From Spirochaetaceae bacterium (GTDB lineage: Bacteria; Spirochaetota; Spirochaetia; Sphaerochaetales; Sphaerochaetaceae), in assembly GCA_016649775.1 (NCBI GenBank), contig JAENWY010000081.1, positions 1-9,151 of the forward strand: a stretch of DNA of 9,151 nt. Reading direction: 5' to 3'. The position numbers and the translations under genes are program-made. Shown here one piece after another: positions 1-6,543 of this stretch. The notes below the pieces were generated by a model, which saw only the letters and a program-made list of their open reading frames with translations, searched no databases and had not been told where the DNA came from. How positions within the stretch are numbered: the first letter of the stretch is position 1; every line of letters starts with the position of its first letter.

Positions 1-226
1 AAATATAGTATAATATTGATAATTGTTAGAAATATTAACAGAACCAGTCAAAATACTAATATATAGGGACTTTCATTTAATTGAATAAAATGGATATTCC
101 CCTAAAACTTCTAGTAATTTAACTTCTAATAATCAGTTATTAATTAACGGTTAGTTGTATCGAGGGTATATATCATATTTTGAAATTTATGTAAAATTAT
201 AAATATTGAAAAAGGAATATAAGTAT

Positions 227-756
227 ATGACGCATATGTTAAAAAATGATAAAGAGATTATGATACGAGAAGCAAGAATAGAAGACGCTGAAAGTATTAT
301 CTCTTATGTAAAAGACATTATTTTAGAATCAGATAATCTAACTTTTGAAAAAGAGAATTTAATCCTTCTTTAGATTCATAAAAACAATTTATAGAAGCTA
401 TCATTAAATCTCCAAATCAATGTTTCCTAATTTCACTTGTTGGTACTAAAATAATAGGGAATTTATCTATAAATATAATTAAAAGAGCTAGATTGAAACA
501 CTCAGGAGATTTATCTATAACAGTATTAAAAGAGTATTGGAATCAAGGAGTTGCAACAAACCTAATGATGGAATTTATTAAATGGTTGGAGACAACTGAC
601 TTAACAAAAATAAATCTAAAAGTGAAAGAGGATAATATCCAGGCAATAAAGCTATATGAAAAATTTGGCTTTATTAAAGAAGGTATAATTACCAGAGATT
701 TCTATATGGATGGACAATACTATAACTCAATATGTATGGGTAAACTTGTAGATTAA
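227..756 (+). pseudogene. GNAT family N-acetyltransferase, broken by frameshift and nonsense codon
   Basis: The gene opens at ATG 227, 10 nt after an AAAGGA site (211-216), and reads MTHMLKNDKEIMIREARIED, a usual GNAT beginning (first strand plus helix). The frame closes at TAG 371-373. The rest of the protein continues one frame over from about 355 (EFNPSLDS), meets a second in-frame stop (TAA 379-381), then runs intact to TAA 754-756. This downstream part has the acetyl-CoA loop region (EYWNQGVATNLM) and the C-terminal LYEKFGFIKEG motif that follow each other in small-molecule and protein GNATs. Joined, it would be about 175 residues, the normal family length. The shift lies at or next to the A5 run at 349-353 and equals loss of one base. 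The 493-756 part might still be translated as an 87-residue stump, but it lacks the N-terminal half of the fold. The substrate cannot be told. The GNAT assignment is firm; the inactivation assumes the base calls are right. Confidence 0.85.
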
Positions 757-1088
757 TTATTATTTCTCTGAAAATATAAAAGAAAAATTCTCAAGGGAAT
801 TCCATAAAATAATAAAAAAGATTTTAAATATGGCCTTAACAGAACAACTTATTGTGAACGCAATAACATAAAACTTATACGATAAATTCAGCAAAACAGG
901 TTACCACAAGGAACAGTTCAAAACATATTTATGAAATTCCAATTATTAAACACTATGTGAAAAATTTCAATTATAAACAAAAATTATGAGTAAAATTAGG
1001 TGCCATAAAATTACAAAAGAAATACCTATTTCTATTTCTGTCTTTAACTTATTAATAGTTCTTTGATTTAAATCTATTTAATACTAAA
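757..1088. other. non-coding stretch with a possible coding relic (770-934)
   Basis: No intact gene is present. From 770 one plus-strand frame reads without a stop for 33 codons, including MALTEQLIVNAIT (ATG 830). It meets TAA at 869-871, then continues NLYDKFSKTGYHKEQFKTYL to TGA 932-934. The mixed composition looks more like decayed protein sequence than random A+T-rich DNA. The TEQLIVNAI part loosely recalls the integrase core of IS3-type transposases, but the match is too short to call. Nothing else was recognised in this stretch. Confidence 0.25.
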
Positions 1089-1133
1089 GGACATAACTCC
1101 TAAAAAAGTTAATTAAAAATTCAAGTTATGTCC
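1089..1133. repeat. 10-bp perfect inverted repeat upstream of the ATPase/protease operon
   Basis: GGACATAACT (1089-1098) is exactly complementary to AGTTATGTCC (1124-1133), with 25 nt between the arms. No T run follows on the plus strand, so it does not look like an intrinsic terminator. It lies just before the promoter of the operon. The right arm shares TGTCCC (1129-1134) with a second copy at 1149-1154, exactly 20 bp further on. It could be a regulator-binding site or a relic of a mobile-element end. The repeat is seen directly; its role is inferred. Confidence 0.5.
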
Positions 1134-1139
1134 CATTAC

Positions 1140-1168
1140 TTGACAAATTGTCCCGTAAGTATTATATC
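1140..1168 (+). promoter_or_regulatory. sigma70-type promoter of the ietAS-like operon
   Basis: A consensus -35 box TTGACA (1140-1145) is followed by 17 bp and a TATATC -10 box (1163-1168). This leaves a leader of roughly 20-25 nt before the ATG at 1199. A TATAAT at 1169-1174 is a better hexamer but would give a 23-bp spacer. This is the best promoter seen in the window and lies where the operon needs one. Confidence 0.6.
1142..1152. promoter_or_regulatory. palindromic operator candidate over the -35 box
   Basis: GACAA-A-TTGTC is a perfect 5+1+5 palindrome overlapping most of the -35 hexamer, so a protein bound here would block RNA polymerase. The adjoining TGTCCC (1149-1154) repeats at 1129-1134 at two helical turns, on the same face of the DNA. 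A natural candidate ligand is the ATPase encoded just downstream, which ends in a helix-turn-helix. That link is inference. Confidence 0.4.
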
Positions 1169-1198
1169 TATAATTAGTTATAAATTGTAGGTAATAAT

Positions 1199-2233
1199 AT
1201 GAAAAAGAAAAATGTAATAAATTTAATAAAATGGTATTCAGAAAAAAATGATTCTGCTTTTCGAGCTGAAGCTTATGAAATAGTAAAAGAATTTGATCAA
1301 ATGGGCGATTACCAATTAGCTGAATATATTATGGCACTATTATCTAGCACAGATACTTTTGTTCCTCAATATAGCGAAAATGATTTTAGCTATTTTAAAA
1401 AAATAGAACCTAGCCAAGAACCTCTTCCTTTACCAGATGCCATCAAAGAGGATGTTATTGGTATTGTAAATGCGGTAGGCCATAATATTGGTGTAAATAA
1501 GTTTTTATTCCAAGGAAAACCAGGTACAGGTAAAACAGAAACTGTTAAACAACTTGCTCGTATATTAGAACGTGAATTATTTATGGTAGATTTCTCAGCA
1601 GTTGTAGAAAGCAAATTAGGACAAACATCCAAAAATATAGTTGCTCTTTTTAAAGAGATTAATGAACTTAGCAACCCGCAGAAAGTAATTATCTTATTTG
1701 ATGAAATTGATGCAATTGCTTTAGATAGAAATAATTCTAATGATTTAAGAGAAATGGGAAGAGCTACTTCTACAATTTTAAAAGAATTAGAAAATATGAA
1801 TGATTCTGTAATTCTAATTGCTACAACTAATTTGTTTGATATTTTTGATAAAGCGTTAACTAGAAGATTTGATTCAGTAATTAACTTTAATAGATATAGT
1901 AGAGAAGACTTAATAGAAATTGCTGAAGTAATTTTAAACAATTATTTAGATAAAGTTAAGTTTGCAGGAAGAAATATTCGATTATTCAGAAAAATAATAG
2001 CTTTGCTAGACCCCATTCCTTATCCTGGAGATTTAATAAATATAATAAAAACCTCAATTGCTTTTAGTAATCCAGGTAATGAATTTGATTATTTAAAAAG
2101 ATTGTATCAAAGTACTTATAATCAAAAAGATTGTGATATTAAACTAATGAAGAATCAAGGATTTACTGTAAGAGAGATTGAAATATTAACAGGAATATCA
2201 AAAAGTCAAGTTTCCAGAGATTTGAAGGAATAA
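1199..2233 (+). CDS. ietA: AAA+ ATPase of an IetAS-type protease/ATPase system, with C-terminal helix-turn-helix
   Basis: This is a 344-residue protein. The first 85 or so residues are helical and not recognised. A single AAA+ domain follows (about 95-290) with Walker A GKPGTGKT (106-113), Walker B IILFDEID (D168, E169), sensor-1 asparagine N211 in ATTN, and arginine-finger candidates R222/R223 in LTRRFD. This is the FtsH/SpoVK-like clade, and every ATPase residue looks intact. The last 32 residues (KNQGFTVREIEILTGISKSQ and on) form a resolvase/sigma-region-4-like helix-turn-helix. In the known IetAS system the ATPase is the antitoxin-like partner of an S8 protease; it probably controls the protease and may sense invasion. 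The start has a weak site (AGG, 1189-1191). The protease gene begins 1 nt after the stop, so the two are surely one operon. The symbol rests on domain content and gene order, not on a search. Confidence 0.88.
   Translation: MKKKNVINLIKWYSEKNDSAFRAEAYEIVKEFDQMGDYQLAEYIMALLSSTDTFVPQYSENDFSYFKKIEPSQEPLPLPDAIKEDVIGIVNAVGHNIGVNKFLFQGKPGTGKTETVKQLARILERELFMVDFSAVVESKLGQTSKNIVALFKEINELSNPQKVIILFDEIDAIALDRNNSNDLREMGRATSTILKELENMNDSVILIATTNLFDIFDKALTRRFDSVINFNRYSREDLIEIAEVILNNYLDKVKFAGRNIRLFRKIIALLDPIPYPGDLINIIKTSIAFSNPGNEFDYLKRLYQSTYNQKDCDIKLMKNQGFTVREIEILTGISKSQVSRDLKE
2225..2229 (+). promoter_or_regulatory. ribosome binding site of the protease gene inside the end of ietA
   Basis: AAGGA sits 5 nt before ATG 2235 and lies within the last codons of the upstream gene. 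Translation of the protease is therefore likely coupled to that of its ATPase partner, as expected for a toxin encoded after its controller. Confidence 0.6.
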
Positions 2234-2234
2234 C

Positions 2235-4463
2235 ATGAATAACATCTTAACATTAAAAGGAAAATTTTTCCAAAAAAAATACCCATCACAAATAGGGGCT
2301 TCTAACATACCATCTAAAAAGATAATAACAATCAATCATCTTATTAACCTACGAAATGACTTAAATAAAATACTAGAAGAATGGGAAAATGTATATTTAG
2401 AAATTAATCCATTGGTTAGTACTTATTACAATGATGTAATTGCAAAAAGCAATAGAGTTAAAAGTTTACTTTCAATAAATGGCAAGCCTGCGAGCAATTT
2501 TATTGTTGGTGCAAAATTTACTGATAAACTCAAACCAAAACATATAATTACCTATTATATAAGTAAGACAATTGTTATTGAATCAATAACTAATATTGAA
2601 AAATCTATTGAAATAATAAAAAAAAATTTCAATTCTAATTTTATTTCTCATGATGAAATAAAAGCAGTAAATAATAATAAAAAAAGATGCGATTTTACAA
2701 ACTTAAAAAAAACTAAATTTGTTAACACTATAGTTGATTCTTATTATGTAGAAAGGTTTGATATTGAAAGAGAAAATAACACTAGTAATGTAGGTATGAT
2801 TGTTTCTATTTATGATACAGGAAAACCCATTGAAGAATTGCTTAAAAAAATAGGCATAGAAGATTTTAACAAAATTAGAAGTTTAGATAATACAACGGCT
2901 TTATTAAGACCAGATCAATATAATAAATTAATAGACAAAGCTCCTTATTTAGTATCCATGTCAGTTTCTGATATATCTGAAATTACAAAAGATTCCTTTA
3001 TTTCTAAAGAAAAAATTGAATTGACAATTCCTACACCAAAAAATGAACCTACCGTAGGTGTAATTGATACAATGTTTTATAAAGGAGTATATTTTTCTGA
3101 TTGGGTTGAGTTTAAGGATACAACAGGAGAAGATATTCCTTACATTCCTCTTGAGTGTATTCACGGTACAGAAGTAAGTTCTATTATTGTAGATGGACCA
3201 TCTCTTAATCCTGATTTAGAGGATGGTTGTGGTCGTTTTAAAGTTAGACACTTTGGTGTATCAACAGGTGGCTCTATTAGTTCCTTTACTGTTTTAAAAA
3301 GTATAAAAAAAATTATTATGGAAAATAAAGATATTAAAGTATGGAATTTATCATTAGGAGGAGTCCTTGAAATAAAACCTAATTTCATTTCACCTGAAGC
3401 AGCTGTTATCGACCAACTTCAATATGACTATGATGTAATTTTTATCATTGCAGGAACAAATATCTCTCGTTCAATCAATAAAGACATACAAAAAATAGGA
3501 GCTCCAGCGGATTCAATAAATTCCATCGTTGTAAATTCCGTTGATTTTGATGATAATGCAGCTTCTTATTCAAGAGAAGGGGGAGTTTTATCTTTTTATA
3601 TTAAACCAGATGTAAGTTATTATGGAGGAGACAAAGATAAAGGAATTTGGACATATTCATCAACCGGAGAGAGAATAAAATGTAAAGGGACTTCTTTTGC
3701 CGCTCCTTGGATTACCAGAAAGGTTGCATATCTAATTAATATACTTGGATTCTCAAAAGAAGTTGCAAAAGCTTTAATTATTGATTCTGCAACTGGCTGG
3801 AACAATATGGGCCCTGATGTAAAAAAAATAGGATACGGTATAGTACCAAAAAGAATAGAAAATATTGTTAAATCACAAGATGATGAAATAAGATTTATTT
3901 TATCGGGAGTTTCTGAAAAATATGATACATATAACTTTAACATTCCGGTTCCTAAACAAAATGATAAATATCCATTTATTTCTAAAGCTACGTTATGCTA
4001 TTTTACAAATTGTTCAAGAAATCAAGGAGTTGATTATACAAATACAGAAATGGATTTGCATTTCGGTAGAATCGACAAGAAATCTATTAAAACAATTAAT
4101 GAAAATCCTCAAGGAGAAACATGGGGATGGATGTTTGAAGATAATGCCCGTAAGACTTATAGAAAATGGGATAATATTAAACACATTAGCGAAATAATTA
4201 AAATAAAAGCAAGACCGAAAAAAGCTTATGAAAATGGTCTATGGGGAATTAGTATTAAGACTACAGAACGAACAAAGAGAAAGGATAATAAGAATCTAAA
4301 ATTTGGAGTTATAATAACTCTAAGAGAAATGAATGGAGTAAATAGAATAGATGAATTTATTCACCTATGCGCTTTTAGGGGTTGGATTGTAAATAAAATT
4401 GATGTAGATAATCAAATTGATATTTATAATAAAGCTGAAGTAACAATAGATTTTGAAGATTAG
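2235..4463 (+). CDS. ietS: subtilisin-like (S8) serine protease of an IetAS-type system
   Basis: This is a 742-residue protein with no signal peptide, so it is probably cytoplasmic, unlike secreted subtilases. The N-terminal 260 residues include LKGKFFQKKYPSQIG and VIAKSNRV, typical of the S8 peptidases that pair with AAA+ ATPases. The catalytic domain runs from about 270 to 525: Asp278 in GVIDTM, His310 in IHGTEVS, oxyanion Asn409 in IAGTN, and Ser487 in KGTSFAAP. The triad is complete. The C-terminal part (about 575-742), with WGISIKTTER, KFGVIITLRE and RGWIVNKID, also fits this protease group. In Agrobacterium ietAS the protease is the toxic component held by the ATPase; Gao et al. 2020 listed the pair among anti-phage systems. 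The target protein is unknown. It is translated directly after ietA and no further gene follows on this strand for over 1 kb, so the operon is probably two genes. Confidence 0.9.
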   Translation: MNNILTLKGKFFQKKYPSQIGASNIPSKKIITINHLINLRNDLNKILEEWENVYLEINPLVSTYYNDVIAKSNRVKSLLSINGKPASNFIVGAKFTDKLKPKHIITYYISKTIVIESITNIEKSIEIIKKNFNSNFISHDEIKAVNNNKKRCDFTNLKKTKFVNTIVDSYYVERFDIERENNTSNVGMIVSIYDTGKPIEELLKKIGIEDFNKIRSLDNTTALLRPDQYNKLIDKAPYLVSMSVSDISEITKDSFISKEKIELTIPTPKNEPTVGVIDTMFYKGVYFSDWVEFKDTTGEDIPYIPLECIHGTEVSSIIVDGPSLNPDLEDGCGRFKVRHFGVSTGGSISSFTVLKSIKKIIMENKDIKVWNLSLGGVLEIKPNFISPEAAVIDQLQYDYDVIFIIAGTNISRSINKDIQKIGAPADSINSIVVNSVDFDDNAASYSREGGVLSFYIKPDVSYYGGDKDKGIWTYSSTGERIKCKGTSFAAPWITRKVAYLINILGFSKEVAKALIIDSATGWNNMGPDVKKIGYGIVPKRIENIVKSQDDEIRFILSGVSEKYDTYNFNIPVPKQNDKYPFISKATLCYFTNCSRNQGVDYTNTEMDLHFGRIDKKSIKTINENPQGETWGWMFEDNARKTYRKWDNIKHISEIIKIKARPKKAYENGLWGISIKTTERTKRKDNKNLKFGVIITLREMNGVNRIDEFIHLCAFRGWIVNKIDVDNQIDIYNKAEVTIDFED

Positions 4464-4572
4464 TTAATTATTAGAATCAATTGTTTCAAGCTATTTGAGA
4501 ATCGCACGTGAAAAGTTTAAATATAATATATTTTTCTTCTTAATTACATAATTATGATTGAATTAAGAACAG

Positions 4573-4601
4573 GGTTGAATGAGTTATTTATTATTTCAAC
4601 C
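4573..4601. terminator. weak hairpin between convergent genes
   Basis: GGTTGAA (4573-4579) pairs with TTCAACC (4595-4601) over a 15-nt A+T-rich loop. It lies 110 nt after the protease stop and next to the end of the minus-strand relic. Only short T runs follow, so it is at best a poor terminator. No better one was seen in 4464-4651, which otherwise holds nothing recognisable. Confidence 0.3.
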
Positions 4602-4603
4602 AT

Positions 4604-5048
4604 TTAATCTAAAAATTTAACCAAAATATTTAACTTATTTTTTTTACCTATCTAAGCGAAACCATTGTCTCTATAAAATTTAAGCAATTCGTCTGCACAA
4701 TCAATTAATACAAATCTCCCGCCAATACTGTTTTGGATTTTTATTAATTGAGAAATTGCAAAATCAAGGAATATTTTACCATATAATTTTTTCTTTCTAC
4801 AATCATCATTCCGAGCAAGTTGACCAACCAAGAATCCAGAAATCACATTGGAACTAGAATGCCCAAATCCTCTAACTTTTTTTAATTCGTTTTTAGTTAA
4901 TTTAAGATTATCTAAAGAAATATTTTTTAAAGCTAAACTATAATATGCTACAATATTTATTTCCTCATCAACTAACAAATAAGTTTTTGCATTATTCGCT
5001 TTTTCATAGGATATTGAATTTTTAATTTAAAAATTTTGTACATTCAAG
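4604..5048 (-). pseudogene. TacT-like GNAT acetyltransferase toxin relic
   Basis: The open part (5026 down to 4652) reads NSISYEKANNAKTYLLVDEE, SLALKNISLDNLKLTK, GFLVGQLARND, GGRFVLIDCAD and FYRDNGFA. This follows the order of TacT/AtaT-type GNATs of type II toxin-antitoxin systems, which acetylate aminoacyl-tRNA. Three defects are visible. About the first 25-30 residues are missing. The remaining N-terminal piece (LECTKFLN, 5048-5025) is out of frame by one base with the main body at about 5024. A TAG (4652-4654) also interrupts the C-terminus: reading on gives IGKKNKLNILVKFLD to TAA 4604-4606, which resembles the family's final strand. There is no ATG or ribosome site; the only start codon available to the main frame is TTG 4978, inside the fold. 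A terminator for the upstream transcript lies between this relic and its neighbour, so it is probably not expressed. Confidence 0.72.
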
Positions 5049-5052
5049 CAAC

Positions 5053-5077
5053 AAAAAGTGGAGAGTCTACTCTCCAC
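5053..5077 (-). terminator. intrinsic terminator, minus strand
   Basis: GTGGAGAG (5058-5065) pairs perfectly with CTCTCCAC (5070-5077) over a 4-nt loop. On the minus strand this G+C-rich stem is followed at once by TTTTT (complement of 5053-5057), the classic form. It lies 46 nt after the stop of the small minus-strand gene at 5124-5302. On the plus strand no T run follows directly, so it works in one direction. Confidence 0.8.
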
Positions 5078-5123
5078 CTCAAATTAATTTTGATTCTTTA
5101 ATAACCCTAAAAGAGGGATAATA

Positions 5124-5302
5124 TTAATTCCCATTCGATTTTTTCATAAATCTTTTGGTAAAATCATCATCTGCTATATGTTTTTCAATATCCATAGGAT
5201 TAAATTTCTTTCGTAACTTTGCATTTTCCATTGCTTTTTGAAAATTAACTATCCCATATTTTTGGTAATTTTAAAAGTATTACCAAATGATTTAATTGCC
5301 AT
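5124..5302 (-). pseudogene. small protein gene of unknown function, broken by a 1-nt deletion
   Basis: ATG (5302-5300) is preceded by a good AGGTGG site (5309-5314). The frame reads MAIKSFGNTFKITKN and stops at TAG 5251-5249. One frame over, starting at the A5 run (5263-5259), the protein continues KYGIVNFQKAMENAKLRKKF, DIEKHIADDDFTKRFMKK and ends at TAA 5126-5124. Restoring one A gives a single charged, helical 59-residue protein, and a strong terminator follows at the right distance. This strongly suggests a formerly real gene. The family is not recognised. Its size, charge and place beside a toxin-like GNAT relic are compatible with an antitoxin, but it lacks an obvious ribbon-helix-helix pattern and the terminator separates the two. 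If the lost A is a sequencing error, the gene is intact. Confidence 0.6.
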
Positions 5303-5308
5303 AGTAAT

Positions 5309-5314
5309 CCACCT
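5309..5314 (-). promoter_or_regulatory. ribosome binding site of the 59-codon gene
   Basis: AGGTGG on the minus strand lies 6 nt before ATG 5302. Its strength supports the start chosen and the reality of this small gene. Confidence 0.6.
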
Positions 5315-5324
5315 AATTAATAAT

Positions 5325-5361
5325 ATTATAAGTATAATAATTTGAACTCAAGGTTTCCTTG
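5325..5361 (-). promoter_or_regulatory. possible promoter with overlapping palindrome
   Basis: On the minus strand TATAAT (5330-5325) lies 15 bp after TTGAGT (5351-5346). The spacing is short, so the promoter would be weak. A short inverted repeat, CAAGG (5349-5353) and CCTTG (5357-5361) around TTT, overlaps the -35 side and could be an operator. It is placed correctly for the 59-codon gene. The palindrome is real; its function is inferred. Confidence 0.3.
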
Positions 5362-5593
5362 GTTACAATCAACTTAAAATCAAATTAATATAATTACATA
5401 TGTAATAATTTGTATAGTAATACTTTATTAATTAGAATACTAAATCAATATTTATTTAGTTATGCGGAATAATCAAATTTAAAATTTATAAAAATCATTT
5501 AAATTTGACGATTTATGATTTTTTTAATAACAAAGAATAATTTGATTTTTCGTTGTGTCGTCATCTCTCTATTATTAAAAATTTCAATAATAT
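5362..5593. other. A+T-rich spacer with overlapping inverted repeats
   Basis: No gene was found on either strand. Two inverted repeats interlock. CAAATTTAAA (5474-5483) pairs with TTTAAATTTG (5498-5507), and AAAAATCAT (5489-5497) pairs with ATGATTTTT (5515-5523), followed by two more T. The two stems cannot form together. In such A+T-rich DNA, arms of 9-10 bp can arise by chance, so no regulatory role is claimed. Confidence 0.3.
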
Positions 5594-5728
5594 ATGGCTA
5601 CTAGTGATTTTAAGCTTCCAGAAATTACTTTTATAAAGGAGTGTAATAATAATTACTCTCTTTGTGTAAAAAGTATTCTAGGGGCATATCATGTTTTATA
5701 CTATTTATTATCAATGTTCACCACTTAA
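5594..5728 (+). CDS. doubtful small ORF, 44 residues
   Basis: ATG 5594 opens MATSDFKLPEITFIKECNNN, and the frame ends at TAA 5726-5728. The C-terminal half is hydrophobic (SILGAYHVLYYLLSMF) and could be one membrane helix. There is no Shine-Dalgarno site before the start. A strong AAAGGAG lies inside it (5637-5643) with no suitable start at the right distance. A competing 28-codon ORF in another frame (ATG 5691 to TGA 5775-5777, MFYTIYYQCSPLKLITPVSE and on) has an AGGGG site 6 nt upstream. At most one is real, and either may be a fragment of a decayed gene. No family recognised. Confidence 0.2.
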   Translation: MATSDFKLPEITFIKECNNNYSLCVKSILGAYHVLYYLLSMFTT

Positions 5729-5871
5729 GCTCATTACGCCTGTTTCTGAGGATAGATATCCTACATTAAAGCAATGAATAAACTGTGGGGTTACATAATC
5801 ATACTTAGGGTACGGGTAACCTAAAATTGGTTATTAAATAAAAGACTTACCAATTATTCCTTAAGTTTTGA

Positions 5872-6180
5872 GTATTGATTTATTATAGTACAACAACAAA
5901 AAGGTATAGTGCTAATAATTATTTTAATGCATTCTTTGCACTAAATAGTGTGAATGATGTTTTAGAACATAATGAAAAATCACTTCCGTTTTTAGAAAAT
6001 CAATTATTATATTCAAGTCGAATAAAGCCTTCCTCTAATTATTCTGGTGTATTATATTTCCCTGTAGATAATAATTACCCTGACTATAGAGTTGTTTATA
6101 AAGATACTATTAATGAAAATTTGAATTTTTATTATAATAGATCTGATAGAGCTGAAGTTCTAAATCCTTGGTTAGATTAA
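5872..6180 (+). pseudogene. C-terminal part of a beta-sandwich-like, probably exported protein
   Basis: The frame opens after TGA 5869-5871 and has no ATG before its TAA at 6178-6180. The only early start is TTG 5875, without a ribosome site. The protein reads YYSTTTKRYSANNYFNAFFA near the start, a charged helical middle, and then IKPSSNYSGVLYFPVDNN and YRVVYKDTINENLNFYY. The last part is alternating beta-strand sequence like the small Ig-like domains that end many exported or lipid-anchored proteins of diderm bacteria. A possible lost N-terminus lies just upstream in another frame (MNKLWGYIIIL, 5774-5806, hydrophobic like a signal peptide) but is followed by several stops. I read this as the remaining end of a decayed gene. 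Function unknown. Confidence 0.4.
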
Positions 6181-6210
6181 AGTAGGGAAAGATTTGGTGG
6201 TATATTCTCT

Positions 6211-6525
6211 ATGTCTAATTCTTTTGATAGATTAGATATTATGGCAATTAATAGTAATCCAACTTTATTTGGATTATATTCGGGACTTTCTTTGTATAAT
6301 CTTTCCGTTGAAATATCTAAAATAGTGCCAGGTAAATTTCAAGGTCTTGGTATTGAATTTGGATTAACCTTAAAAACTCTTCCATATACGTGGTTACTTT
6401 TGGGAATGGATTGTGCTAGGGGTGTAAGTATACCTATGAGTGAAAATGATTTTAGTGAATCCTCTTGTGGCCCTCAAGTAGGAGTGAATTTCATTATCAA
6501 CAATTTAAATTTAGTACTTAAGTAA
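6211..6525 (+). CDS. beta-barrel-like C-terminal fragment, outer-membrane type
   Basis: The frame runs 104 residues from ATG 6211 to TAA 6523-6525, but ATG 6211 has no Shine-Dalgarno site. The same frame is open upstream back to TAA 6178-6180, adding SRERFGGIFS, itself strand-like. The sequence alternates polar and hydrophobic residues with Gly and aromatic girdles (FGLYSGLSLYNLSVEIS, LGIEFGLTLKTLPYTWLLLG, CGPQVGVNFIINNLNLVLK), as in the last strands of a bacterial outer-membrane barrel. At about 104 residues it is too short for a full barrel with signal peptide, so it is probably the end of a larger gene. It may once have been joined to the preceding ORF, which is in the same frame. No named family recognised. 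Confidence 0.45.
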   Translation: MSNSFDRLDIMAINSNPTLFGLYSGLSLYNLSVEISKIVPGKFQGLGIEFGLTLKTLPYTWLLLGMDCARGVSIPMSENDFSESSCGPQVGVNFIINNLNLVLK

Positions 6526-6543
6526 CATTATCTTGACAATTGT

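Noticed and set aside
106..128. Direct repeat AACTTCTA (106-113 and 121-128)
   Set aside because: Only two 8-bp copies in A+T-rich DNA, with no further period, so chance is enough to explain it.
1390..1941. 183-codon open frame on the minus strand inside the ATPase gene
   Set aside because: It is antisense to a gene with complete AAA+ motifs, has no ribosome site, and its Ser/Ile/Leu-rich composition is that of a shadow frame.
2961..4197. Four further open frames inside the protease gene (2961-3164, 3161-3388 and 3620-3943 on minus; 3922-4197 on plus)
   Set aside because: They overlap the catalytic or C-terminal coding sequence of an intact protease and show no domain or start signal.
227..6180. 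In-frame TAA/TAG codons as a sign of stop-codon reassignment
   Set aside because: The intact genes end normally at TAA or TAG and contain no internal stops, and the broken genes also carry frameshifts, so decay is the simpler explanation.
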